NCBI GenBank assembly: GCA_903904835.1
Contig: CAIVEI010000022.1
Location: 1 to 64,000 of the forward strand
Source of the DNA: an uncultured Schlesneria sp.
Lineage (GTDB): Bacteria > Planctomycetota > Planctomycetia > Planctomycetales > Planctomycetaceae
Length of the DNA stretch: 64,000 bases
Direction of reading: 5' to 3'
The number at the start of each line of letters is the position of its first letter. Positions within the stretch are counted from its first letter, which is position 1. Positions 44,514-54,200 of the stretch are shown in pieces. The notes below the pieces were generated by a model. It searched no databases. It had not been told where the DNA came from and saw nothing but the letters and a program-made list of their open reading frames with translations. The position numbers and the translations under genes are program-made.

Positions 44514-46613
44514 ATGACTCTTCCCGTCACCGACGATCCGCTCCTCAAGCCCGCCCAGTTCGTGCGAGGGGTGGGACCGGCACGAGCCGAATTGCTGGCT
44601 CGCATGGGACTGTTCAATGTCACAGATCTCTTGTGGAACCTGCCTCGCGACGTGCTTGATCTGACACATGTCTCAAGCGTCTTCGATTTAAAAGAGGGCG
44701 AGTTGCGCACAGTCTGCGGGATCGTCATCGATCGAGACGCAAAGGAAACGACAAAGGGAGGAATGATGACGGCGATCCTCATCCAGTCCGATGGAGGATT
44801 CGTTCGGGGCGTCTTCTTCAATCAGCCGTTTATCTTGAAGAAATTTGAGATTGGTCAACGCGTCCTCTTTTCGGGCAAGCCCCGTTTCAATCTTCGGCGT
44901 TGGGAATTTTCTCATCCGCGAGTTCAATGGCTTGGCCACGACGACGTGGGTGATGGCGGAGGGGTGCTTCCCGTTTATTCGTTGACAGAAGGGCTGGCGC
45001 AACACGAAATGCGTCGGCTGATGAAGTCTGTCGTGGAGGAGTTCGCCCATCTGGTCGCTGATCCACTTCCGGAGAACTTTCGATCTCGGGCAAAGGTCAT
45101 CGGACTGTCCAATGCCATTCGGCAGGTCCATCTCCCCGCCACGGTCGAAGAGCACCGAGACGGAATGCGTCGTATCTTGTTTAACGATCTGTTGGAATTT
45201 CAGTTGGCACTCGCGATGAGACGGCGGTTCTGGAAGAAGGATCGGCCAGCGATACCACTTCCGTCCAGTGCCAAGATCGATGCGCGAATTCGGCGACGAT
45301 TTTCGTTCCGTTTTACGCCCGGACAAGATCAGGCCGTGTCAGAAATTGTTGAGGATCTTGGTCGAGACCAGGCCATGCATCGTTTGTTGCAGGCGGATGT
45401 CGGTGCTGGAAAGACGGCTGTGGCGGTCTATGCTATGTTGGTGGCGATCGCAGCAGGAACTCAGGCTGTCATTATGGCACCGACAGAAGTACTCGCACTT
45501 CAGCACTGGAGCACTATCGACAGCCTGCTCGCAGATAGTCGCGTCGAGCGTCGACTGCTGACGGGTGCGCTCACCGCAGCTCAGCGTCGCACGACGTTGG
45601 ACGAGATCGCATCTGGCAAGGCTCAGTTGGTTATCGGAACGCAAGCGATCATTCAAGCGGATGTCCGTTTTCACAAGCTCGGGCTGGCGATTGTCGACGA
45701 ACAGCACAAATTTGGAGTCATGCAGCGAGCAAAATTTCACTCCAGCGAAATTTCTCCTCACGTACTCGTGATGACAGCAACTCCGATTCCTCGCAGCCTG
45801 TGTTTAACTCAATTTGGCGACCTTGATCTCACGTTAATCTCCGACCTTCCACCCGGTCGTCAAAAAGTTGTCACCAGCCGGATCTTTGGGAGAAATTCTG
45901 CCGCTAAGGCATGGGAATTCGTCAAGCAGAAGTTGCGTGATGGGCGTCAAGCTTACGTAGTCTGTCCACGCGTCGACGAGGACGCGTCATTGCCTGCTGG
46001 CGTCGACGCGACTGGAAGTGCCGAGGCGGTTTACAGAAACCTCTCAGAAGGTGATTTAAAGGAATTTCGCGTCGGCCTGGTGCACGGTCAGTTGGATCGC
46101 GATAGCCGAACTCGGACAATGGATGCATTTCGGAATGGAGAACTGGATGTTCTCGTCGCGACGACTGTGATTGAAGTTGGTGTGGATGTTCCGAATGCGA
46201 CAATGATGGTCATCCATCAGGCAGAACGATTCGGCTTGTCGCAACTCCATCAACTACGGGGCCGGATTGGTCGCGGGAAGTTCCAGGGATACTGTTTTCT
46301 GTTTTCGGAGTCTGATACTCCGGAAGCGACGAAACGACTTGCGGCCATGGAATCGACTGCAAACGGCTTTCAGATCGCAGAAGTGGATTTTCAACTGCGT
46401 GGACCCGGCGACGTTTTGGGGACTCGACAGAGTGGTTCACTGCCGCTTCGCGTGGCTGATCTCAGTCGAGACATCGAAATTTTAATCGAGACAAGGATCG
46501 CAGCTTTTAATCTGGTTGAAACGGGTGAGTTCGATGAACCCGATTTTGCACCACTCAAAAACCTCGTCCTCGATCGGTTCCAGAAATTGATGGATTTGCC
46601 GCAGAGCGGATGA
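44514..46613 (+). CDS. recG: ATP-dependent DNA helicase RecG
   Basis: 699 residues. N-terminal wedge/OB domain (LLKPAQFVRGVGPARAELLARMG; VRGVFFNQPF), then helicase motifs: QADVGAGKTAVAVYA (Walker A), MAPTEVLALQH (Ia), IVDEQHKFGV (DEQH-type motif II), MTATPIPRSL (III), VLVATTVIEVGVDVPNAT (V), and QLHQLRGRIGRGKFQGYC (VI), ending with the RecG tail motif. Reverses stalled replication forks and migrates Holliday junctions. Length is typical (about 680-700). Follows the micro-histone gene but is behind its terminator. Confidence 0.97.
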   Translation: MTLPVTDDPLLKPAQFVRGVGPARAELLARMGLFNVTDLLWNLPRDVLDLTHVSSVFDLKEGELRTVCGIVIDRDAKETTKGGMMTAILIQSDGGFVRGVFFNQPFILKKFEIGQRVLFSGKPRFNLRRWEFSHPRVQWLGHDDVGDGGGVLPVYSLTEGLAQHEMRRLMKSVVEEFAHLVADPLPENFRSRAKVIGLSNAIRQVHLPATVEEHRDGMRRILFNDLLEFQLALAMRRRFWKKDRPAIPLPSSAKIDARIRRRFSFRFTPGQDQAVSEIVEDLGRDQAMHRLLQADVGAGKTAVAVYAMLVAIAAGTQAVIMAPTEVLALQHWSTIDSLLADSRVERRLLTGALTAAQRRTTLDEIASGKAQLVIGTQAIIQADVRFHKLGLAIVDEQHKFGVMQRAKFHSSEISPHVLVMTATPIPRSLCLTQFGDLDLTLISDLPPGRQKVVTSRIFGRNSAAKAWEFVKQKLRDGRQAYVVCPRVDEDASLPAGVDATGSAEAVYRNLSEGDLKEFRVGLVHGQLDRDSRTRTMDAFRNGELDVLVATTVIEVGVDVPNATMMVIHQAERFGLSQLHQLRGRIGRGKFQGYCFLFSESDTPEATKRLAAMESTANGFQIAEVDFQLRGPGDVLGTRQSGSLPLRVADLSRDIEILIETRIAAFNLVETGEFDEPDFAPLKNLVLDRFQKLMDLPQSG

Positions 46614-46777
46614 ACTTTCGCGGCCACGGCGTGTCACCACAAGAGGAGAGTCTTTTTAAAAAGATCCTCAATGGATACCGGGCGGTTACCGTAAATTTAC
46701 AGAGAGTCTTTCTGGCATTCGTCTTACCGCAAACTGCGGAATTCGGTATTTGCCCGACACGCCGTCTGTGTTAGAAA

Positions 46778-48361
46778 ATGCTTCCCCGCCTTTCTCCTGT
46801 CTTTTCGAACGGATCTGCGATGCAGCAGCTTTCGCAGGCCAACAAATTTCAACCGGATAAAACTATCGTGTGGTCACTGACGAGCGCGAAGCGAGCGATC
46901 ATTGTCGCCGGCTGTCTCGCTGCAGCTTATACGCAACTCACAACGTCGCCCGCGACGATCGAATACATTCGATCGATGGGCGCGAACGAGTTTCATATCG
47001 GGATTCTCGGCGCACTTCCGACGCTGATGCTTTTTATGCAATTCGTTGCCGCCGTTGCTGTTAATCACTTGCAATATCGTCGCCACCTATGGTTCTGGGC
47101 GGCATTGACCCACCGTTTACTTCTTCTGCCAACAGCGCTTGGTCCCTGGTTGTTTCCTGGACTTTCGAACGAGTTCTGGGTCTGGATGCTGCTCGCGACA
47201 ACCGCACTCAATCAGGGGTTACTTCACTTCAGTTCGCCGCTTTGGCTGAGTTGGATGGGGGACTACCTTCCCCACGAAGGTCTCAGCAGTTACTGGGGTA
47301 GCCGTCAGCTTTGGATGCAGATCACGGCCGCCTTGTCGCTTCTGGGAGCCGCTTTCCTGATCTTACACAGTGGACTGTCGATTGAGATCAGTTATGCCGT
47401 CATGACATGTGTCGGAACCGCTTGTGGCGTTGCCGATCTGTTGTTGTTTCGCAAGATCTTCGAGCCCCCTGTTCAACAGGTTCCGTCACCCCGATTGCGA
47501 CAGGTTCTTTCTGAACCGTTTCGAAACCGTGAATTCCGCCGCTATATCGGTTTCATGTGCTTTTGGAACTTCGCGGCAATGGCGGGGGCACCATTTATCA
47601 GCTTGTATCTCCTGGCCGAAATCGGCATGGATCTGTACCACGTATTGCTATTGTGGACGATTTCGTGGGTTGGCGGAGCGATGCTGTCGCGAACTCTCGG
47701 CCGATGGGCCGACTCACATGGATCACAACCGGTGCTCGTGATGTGTGTTGCACTCAAATCGAGCAACATGCTGGCACTTTTGCTGGTACCGCATTCACCG
47801 ACGATTGCTTTCTGGATCTTGACGCCCTGTTTCATGCTGGATGCTGTTCTCAACGCTGGAATCCTGATTGCGAATAATGGCTTTATGATAAAAAACTCAC
47901 CTACTGAAAACCGTACAATGTACATTGCCGCGACGACAGCCATCGCGGGGATGGTGGGTGGAGTGACGTCAATCCTCGCGGGCGCGATCATGCAAACGCT
48001 TTCCGGCCAACATTGGACGATTGGAAGCTGGACGTTCGGAAACTTTCAATTAATGTTCATTACCAGCATTGTTTTGCGTTGGGTGGGATTGGCCATGACG
48101 CGTTATGTCCAGGAACCAAGCGCTCGCCATACGTGGGACGTCGTTCAAGAATTAGTAAGCGAGATGCTCGATCGTCTGGAAATCAAGGTTCTGCAATCAG
48201 AGCCGAAAATGTCCCAAACTTCGCTTCAGCCCTATCAGTCCCAGGTGTTGACCGGCGAGACTGAGGAGCAAGGAACAACCGCCGTTCGTGAAACACATCA
48301 GCGGGTTCCAGCACCGAAGCGTCTTCGCAAGCCTCGAGCTCGTGAATCTCAGCCGTCTTGA
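46778..48361 (+). CDS. MFS-type membrane transporter
   Basis: 527 residues (an ATG at 46820 is an alternative start). About 12 membrane helices: AIIVAGCLAAAYTQL; LGALPTLMLFMQFVAAVA; LLLLPTALGPWLF; FWVWMLLATTALNQGLL; and others to LTSILAGAIMQ (approximate) and FIT SIVLRWVGLAM near 430. The segment SYWGSRQLWMQITAALSLLG and loop LGRWADSHGS match the A-type MFS loop. C-terminal tail of ~70 residues is soluble and rich in Gln/Arg. Substrate unknown. Follows recG by 164 bases. Confidence 0.85.
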   Translation: MLPRLSPVFSNGSAMQQLSQANKFQPDKTIVWSLTSAKRAIIVAGCLAAAYTQLTTSPATIEYIRSMGANEFHIGILGALPTLMLFMQFVAAVAVNHLQYRRHLWFWAALTHRLLLLPTALGPWLFPGLSNEFWVWMLLATTALNQGLLHFSSPLWLSWMGDYLPHEGLSSYWGSRQLWMQITAALSLLGAAFLILHSGLSIEISYAVMTCVGTACGVADLLLFRKIFEPPVQQVPSPRLRQVLSEPFRNREFRRYIGFMCFWNFAAMAGAPFISLYLLAEIGMDLYHVLLLWTISWVGGAMLSRTLGRWADSHGSQPVLVMCVALKSSNMLALLLVPHSPTIAFWILTPCFMLDAVLNAGILIANNGFMIKNSPTENRTMYIAATTAIAGMVGGVTSILAGAIMQTLSGQHWTIGSWTFGNFQLMFITSIVLRWVGLAMTRYVQEPSARHTWDVVQELVSEMLDRLEIKVLQSEPKMSQTSLQPYQSQVLTGETEEQGTTAVRETHQRVPAPKRLRKPRARESQPS

Positions 48362-48515
48362 GATTAAACTGGTGCAGGCGAAAGTTCAGTCTCCGACAAA
48401 CTGTTGATGGAGGGCTGATTCGAGTACGCTGTCTTGGACAGAGATCACTCAAGCCCGTCGCCTGATCGGCCGGCAAGCCATTCACCGAATTCGAAATCAT
48501 TGAGGACTTCCAAAC

Positions 48516-49460
48516 GTGGAATATCGCAGTCTTGGCCAGACCGGCTTAAAGCTTTCGTCGCTGAGTTTTGGAGCTTCATCTCTCGGTGCCGAGTTTCGTC
48601 CGGTCGACATCAATGAAGCTCTTGCAGCGGTCCCCGCCGCGCTCGACGTTGGCATGAATTTTATTGATACCTCGCCGTTTTACGGACGTGGCATGTCAGA
48701 AGTACTGTTGGGGATGGCGTTGCGAGGCATTCCGCGCGATCGATACATCCTTGGATCGAAGCTCGGTCGATATGACAAAGCTCATTTTGACTTTTCCGCC
48801 AAACGAGTCATCGAAAGTGTGGATGTCAGTCTGCATCGAATGGGAGTTGACTACCTCGATATCTGCCTGTGTCACGACATTGAATTCGTAGACATGCAGC
48901 AGATCATTGATGAAACCTTGCCAGCGCTCATGAAAGTTCAGCATCAAGGAAAGGTGCGTTTCATTGGTGTCTCGGGCTACCCCATGAAAATGTTTAAATT
49001 CATTCTTGATCAGACCAATCTGGATGTCGTTCTGTCGTACAATCATTACACGCTACAGAACACAATGTTCGGAGATCTGGTACCGTATTTGAAGGCAAAA
49101 CATGTCGGCATTATGAACGCCGCTCCGTTCTCAGCCCGACTTTTGACGAATGATCCCTTACCACCTTGGCATAAGGCAACTCCCGAAGTTCGTCGGATCG
49201 CCAAGGCGGCGGCTGATCACTGTGCCAGTCGTGGAAGTGATATCGCCAAATTGGCGCTTCAATTTTCAATTGCAAACCCTGATATGACGACCTGTGTTAC
49301 AGGGTCCGCACGTCCCGAACGAATTCGAGAGTGGGCCAAATGGGCCGAAGAACCAATCGATCAACAATTGGTTTCGGAAGTCCAACAGATACTAAAGCCT
49401 ATTCACAATTGGTTTTATATTGAGGGGCGTCCGGAAAACAACGACCAGCTTCCCCATTAA
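48516..49460 (+). CDS. aldo/keto reductase (L-galactose/L-fucose dehydrogenase-like)
   Basis: 314 residues from a GTG start with GAGGA nine bases upstream. TIM-barrel AKR: MEYRSLGQTGLKLSSLSFGA start, NFIDTSPFYGRGMSE with Asp51 and Tyr56, Lys82 (ILGSKLGRY) and His120 (ICLCHDIEF), i.e. a complete catalytic tetrad. The sequence around 127-200 resembles L-galactose dehydrogenase and related sugar AKRs. Reduces or oxidises a small sugar or aldehyde with NAD(P)H in the cytoplasm. Follows the MFS gene by 154 bases and could be cotranscribed with it. Confidence 0.88.
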   Translation: MEYRSLGQTGLKLSSLSFGASSLGAEFRPVDINEALAAVPAALDVGMNFIDTSPFYGRGMSEVLLGMALRGIPRDRYILGSKLGRYDKAHFDFSAKRVIESVDVSLHRMGVDYLDICLCHDIEFVDMQQIIDETLPALMKVQHQGKVRFIGVSGYPMKMFKFILDQTNLDVVLSYNHYTLQNTMFGDLVPYLKAKHVGIMNAAPFSARLLTNDPLPPWHKATPEVRRIAKAAADHCASRGSDIAKLALQFSIANPDMTTCVTGSARPERIREWAKWAEEPIDQQLVSEVQQILKPIHNWFYIEGRPENNDQLPH

Positions 49461-49925
49461 ACAACCGTCCCGCAAAAGACGATTCGCTTCAAAACCCGAA
49501 GTACCGAACCGTTTATTGCACTGAACATTTGCTGCGTTCGATAAGTATGCGGGTTTTGACGGTCCATTTATAGGTCCCAAACCGATGCGGTGAGGGAAGA
49601 TGGGGAACAAAACAGTGGCTGGCGGATTGACCCCGCTCCTATGATTTGTGATGATCACTTCCCGTTTGAGACGCACTCCTTGATTTCGGGAGAGTCATGC
49701 ATCTCATTCGAATTCTCGTTGTAGGACCAATTCGTCACCTGGGCCGACAACGCTATCGCTGATGCATTCATCTGAAGTTCAGTGTTTGCCGCCTCTGTTA
49801 CTGTGACGATTTGGATGAAATCCTTGTTACGAATTCTGCTGAAGTCGAGTTGGCATCAGCCTCATGGATTGGCATTTTTTCCGCGTCGGCCACCGCCGGC
49901 ACCAAGCTAGAAAGAGAGCGTTTTG
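49461..49925. other. intergenic gap ahead of the speD-folE row
   Basis: 465 bases with no supported gene. A short frame near 49697 begins ATGCATCTC after GGGAGAG but encodes only ~21 residues with no recognisable character. The promoter of the speD-folE row must be here, but I did not recognise it. Confidence 0.4.
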
Positions 49926-50315
49926 ATGGAGCACCTGGGCAGGCATGTTATTATTGAATTGTGGGGATGTGGTGAAATGATCAATGACGCAGGACTGGTC
50001 GAAAGCGCGATGCGCAGCGCCGTCCAAGCCGCGAACGCGACATTGCTCGATATCTTTGTACATGAATTCAGCCCGCAAGGCGTAACGGGAGTTGCAGTGC
50101 TGGCTGAATCCCACCTTTCAATTCATACTTGGCCCGAATACGGATATGTAGCGGCCGACGTCTTTACTTGTGGTTCGACAACGAGACCAGACGCGGCTGC
50201 AGAGGTGCTTCGCAAAGCGTTTGAAGCGACAACCGCTGACGTTCGGGAACTTGAACGGGGTGTCATGCCCCCATCAATCGGTAAAAATCGCCTTCGAGAA
50301 CTCGTTAACATGTAA
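49926..50315 (+). CDS. speD: S-adenosylmethionine decarboxylase proenzyme (prokaryotic class 1b)
   Basis: 129 residues from the ATG at 49926 (a TTG just ahead is in frame). The self-cleavage site is Glu61-Ser62-His63-Leu-Ser-Ile-His67 ([13 protein letters not shown]); Ser62 becomes the pyruvoyl group, and His67 and Cys82 are the processing/catalytic residues. Makes decarboxylated AdoMet for spermidine synthesis. No spermidine synthase (speE) is in the window. Small SpeD proteins are sometimes neofunctionalised, so the substrate is likely but not proven. First gene of a tight row: folE follows by 19 bases. Confidence 0.9.
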   Translation: MEHLGRHVIIELWGCGEMINDAGLVESAMRSAVQAANATLLDIFVHEFSPQGVTGVAVLAESHLSIHTWPEYGYVAADVFTCGSTTRPDAAAEVLRKAFEATTADVRELERGVMPPSIGKNRLRELVNM

Positions 50316-50334
50316 CTTAAGTAGGGTTTTCGAA

Positions 50335-51006
50335 TTGAACGAAAAATCGACGGTCGAAGAGGGCGATTGCATTCACGGTTCCCCGGCTTCCGGGGAACTT
50401 CGTGTGCCATCAGACAAGCGTCCTGAGTTTCAGGTCGACCTTCCTCGTATGGAACGTGCTGTTCGTGAAATCCTGGCCGCTGTCGGCGAGGACCCTGATC
50501 GTGATGGCTTACTTGAAACACCCGCTCGGGTCGCACGAATGTATGCCGAACTTTTTATGGGACTGCACCTCGATCCGGGTCGGCACCTGAAGAAAGTCTT
50601 CGCCGAAACATACGACGAACTGGTTCTGGTTCGGGACATTTCATTTAACAGCATGTGCGAACATCACTTGCTGCCATTTATCGGCAAGGCACATGTCGGG
50701 TATCTTCCTCGCGGCAAAGTCGTCGGTCTTTCAAAGTTGGCTCGCGTGGTCGAAGAAGTTTCGCATCGGCCGCAGGTCCAGGAACGGATGACTCATCAGA
50801 TTGCGGACTTGCTTCAACAGGAGCTGGACCCAAAAGGAGCAATCGTCGTACTGGAAGCATCCCATTCCTGTATGACGATCCGGGGTATTCGAAAGCCAGG
50901 GAGCGTTACGATTACCAGCGCCGTTCGCGGCCTTTTCAAAACCAACCAGGCAAGCCGAGCCGAAGTCATGGCATTTATTCAAGGGCAACGAAACGACCTT
51001 CGTTAA
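50335..51006 (+). CDS. folE: GTP cyclohydrolase I
   Basis: 223 residues from a TTG start (TAGGG nine bases upstream); the frame is open further upstream but that part overlaps speD and is not related to FolE. The conserved core has zinc ligands Cys108, His111 ([10 protein letters not shown]) and Cys179 ([11 protein letters not shown]), and the catalytic loop [20 protein letters not shown]. The extra N-terminal ~30 residues are acidic. Converts GTP to dihydroneopterin triphosphate for folate and pterin synthesis. Follows speD by 19 bases and precedes a small membrane protein gene by 25. Confidence 0.95.
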   Translation: MNEKSTVEEGDCIHGSPASGELRVPSDKRPEFQVDLPRMERAVREILAAVGEDPDRDGLLETPARVARMYAELFMGLHLDPGRHLKKVFAETYDELVLVRDISFNSMCEHHLLPFIGKAHVGYLPRGKVVGLSKLARVVEEVSHRPQVQERMTHQIADLLQQELDPKGAIVVLEASHSCMTIRGIRKPGSVTITSAVRGLFKTNQASRAEVMAFIQGQRNDLR

Positions 51007-51031
51007 TTTTGTTCATTGGCCAGAATTAATA

Positions 51032-51205
51032 ATGCGATTGAAACACAACCTGGGGTTCCTTCTTCAATTCCTGGTCTTGACCGTCACGCCATTGATTTCC
51101 TGGTGGCAACTTCAGTTTGGATTCAAACTGATCTGGATGCCTGGATTGCTGCTTGTTTCAATCGTGTTATTCTGGATTGGAACTCGGTTGCGAGAGGCTT
51201 CGTAG
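51032..51205 (+). CDS. 57-residue small membrane protein
   Basis: A short frame: MRLKHNLGFLLQFLVLTVTP, then LISWWQLQFGFKLIWMPG and LLLVSIVLFWIGTRLREAS. Two hydrophobic segments (about residues 8-22 and 34-50) joined by a short Trp/Gln-rich loop, with basic residues at both ends, make a clear hairpin membrane protein. It starts 25 bases after folE and stops 13 bases before the propeller protein. I did not find an obvious ribosome site. Context suggests one transcript with its neighbours. Function unknown. Confidence 0.75.
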   Translation: MRLKHNLGFLLQFLVLTVTPLISWWQLQFGFKLIWMPGLLLVSIVLFWIGTRLREAS

Positions 51206-51218
51206 GCTTGAAGGTCGG

Positions 51219-54200
51219 GTGAGCAACCGGCCATCAACAACGCAAATGACATCGAAGTCGAACCGGCGGATTAATTGGTCAGAGGAAGGAGGGACTCTTT
51301 TGGCGCAAGCTATTCGAGATCGATTCTGTCTCGTTTCTGCGTGTGTGTTCGCATCAGCCATGATTTGTGCGATCACGTCTTCCAGCGGGGCACCGCAGGT
51401 GGCGACACGGCATCCGTTTCGCGAGAACGCGACTTTGCCATTTGACCGCAATTTATTGAAACGCTTCGGAACGGTCGAAGACTTGATTGCCGACCAGCGC
51501 TGGGTCGAAGCGATGGGAATTCTGCAAGAGATTGTCCAGACGGAAAATAAGGGTCTGGTTCTGGTTCGCCCCGGTGCTGCTGGAAATGTTGCTACGTATC
51601 TCAATGTTGCCACACGTTGCAACGTACTGATGTCACGAGTATCCAGGGAAGGTCGACTGGCCTATCGACAAAAGGTCGATCCTCAAGCCAAACGGTGGTT
51701 CGAAGCCTGGCAGCGGACGCGAGACGACGCTGAACTATTGCGAATCGTTCATCAGGCTTTCCTGAGCAGTTATGGCGATGATGCGCTACTCGCATTGGGT
51801 GAATCCGCGTGGGATCGTGGGGAGTTTTCTACTGCTCGTTCCTGGTGGGAGCAACTCGTTCCACTCCCCGAGAAAGCAAATCCCTCGAACTACCCGAATC
51901 TGCTCAGATACCCCGATTCCGAATTTGATCAACCGACGATTCTCGCACGAACTGTGATGTGCTCGATACTCGAACGCGAACCGATTCGGGCTGCGGAAGA
52001 GATTCGACAGTTTTCTGAACGTTATCCAACGGCCGAAGGGTGGCTCGCTGGAAAACAGGGTGTCCTTTGCGATCGACTCAGGCAAGTACTCGACGACTCG
52101 AAGCAGTGGGCTCGAAGAAAAACGAATGCAGAAGTTGAGACATTTGCGTTGTCACCGTCGCGTTTCCGGCGAATTCCCGAATCAATTGATGTCGGGGCAT
52201 TACGTTGGTTTCAACCACTCATGACGCGCTCGCTGCGTCGCCCAGTTGAGCCGATTCACGTTAAAAAGGAACTTCTCAGTTTTTTCCCTGTGGTTTATGA
52301 CAAGATTGTTCTCGTCAACGACTGGGATTCGATTCAAGCGTGGAATATCTTGACGGGAGAACCTGCCTGGCAATCCGACCAACGCGATTCGGCAATTATT
52401 TACCCTTCAAACATCGGTGACCCTTCAAACATTCCAGAGCAGATCTGTGTTGGCGTCCCGTTTAATACGATGACAATCGACGGCTCTCGTCTCTACGCAC
52501 GAATGGGTTCGCCCGTCACGAGTTCGTCAAACCGGCAATATCGCGAACTCGAGTCGGATCTGGTCTGCTTAGACCTTACACAGGAAGGAAAACTGATCTG
52601 GAAGCTTTCGTCGCGAGAATTGTTCCGAGATGATTTGTGGAGATTTGAGGGGACACCGATCATCGTCAATGGTCGTGCTTACTTTGCCGCCTCTCGACGC
52701 CGTCCTCAGCTCGAACTGATGGTCGCTTGTCTGGACGCTTCCGATGGTCGCATGCTTTGGCAGCGACCCGTCGGTGGATTTCGATCTTCTGTGGACGACA
52801 GTTTTAATCGCGTCAGCCATTTGCTGCTGACCGCAGGGGGAGGAAAAGTCTTTTTTTCGACTGATGTCGGCGCCATCGTTGCGCTCGATGACCAAGACGG
52901 ACGATTGGAATGGGCCGTGACTTATGAAAGTCGAACTGACGAATCTCCCGCAGCACTAAGTAATCCTGATCAAAAAGGTTTGTTGCCGCCGCTGTTTCAT
53001 CAGGGGTTACTATTCGTTGCACCAAACGATGCCGATTTTGCGTTGTGCCTCAAGGCCGATTCCGGTCAGATTGAATGGAAGTACCATTATCTCTCGAATC
53101 CATCAGATCCGAATTCGGAACCGTTTCGACGTGAACAAGAAAATCGCCAAAGGCGAGAGAATCAATGGCATCAGTTGCTCGGTGTGGCGGACGGAGGTGC
53201 TGCGGGGCGGCTGATTGTGAGCGGAACTTCGCTGTCCGCAATTGATGTCATGGATGGTTCTGTCGTCTGGACAACACCAAAAAATGAGAATTCCGGGTTT
53301 GGTCGCGGGCTTCTTGTCGGAGATCAAATCTTGTTACCGGGTCGTGAAACCATCGAAATCTATTCGCAGCAAACCGGTCAACCCCTGAAGGAGAAATTGT
53401 TAAAAACACCCGACTCAGCGCAGCAAGGTGGCAACCTGATTTTTGCAAATGGAATGCTGTTGGTCGCTCAACCAGATCGCTTGTCGGCTTACTTTGAGTA
53501 TAGCGTGCTTAAAGAACGTATTGAGCGGGAAGTAACCGAACGCTCAGACAACAATTCCATTCAATTGCAACTGGCGGAGATCGAAGCGGCAGAAGGACTG
53601 ATTGAAAATGCTGCCGGGCGAATTCAGCAGATCATTGAACGCAATGACCAGGAAGACCCCGAGAGCGTTATCGCTCGGCGTCAGCTTTCGAAACTTCTGC
53701 AAGATGCTGGTACTAACGCTTTCCGCGAAAAAAAACTGATTTCGACACGCGAATATTGGCAACGCGCACTAACCTTTGCCGATGACTCGGCACATCGAAT
53801 CGAACTCATTTTCAAACTGGCCGGCGTCGAAGAGGCACTTAATCGCCCCGACATGGCGCTAGAATTTCTGCAAACAATCCTCCGTGACGAACGACTGGCC
53901 GATTCCCCTCGTGTACTGAGCAGCACAGGTCGAGATGCCACTGATGAGATGTCTCGACTGATTGCGGAGCATGGTCGAACTGCGTATCTCTCCATCGAAG
54001 CAGCCGCAGCAAAGGAATTAGAAACGCTCAGGTTGGTCCCCGATGCTGAACAACTTCGAAAACTGATCCGTACCTACCCTCATGCTTCCCTACTCACTGA
54101 GGCCCGACAACTGCTCTCGCGACAATACCGCGATGCGGGTGATATATCGCAAGCGTATGCTGTTCTTGAAGAAATTCGAAGAAGTTCTTCCGATCAAAAG

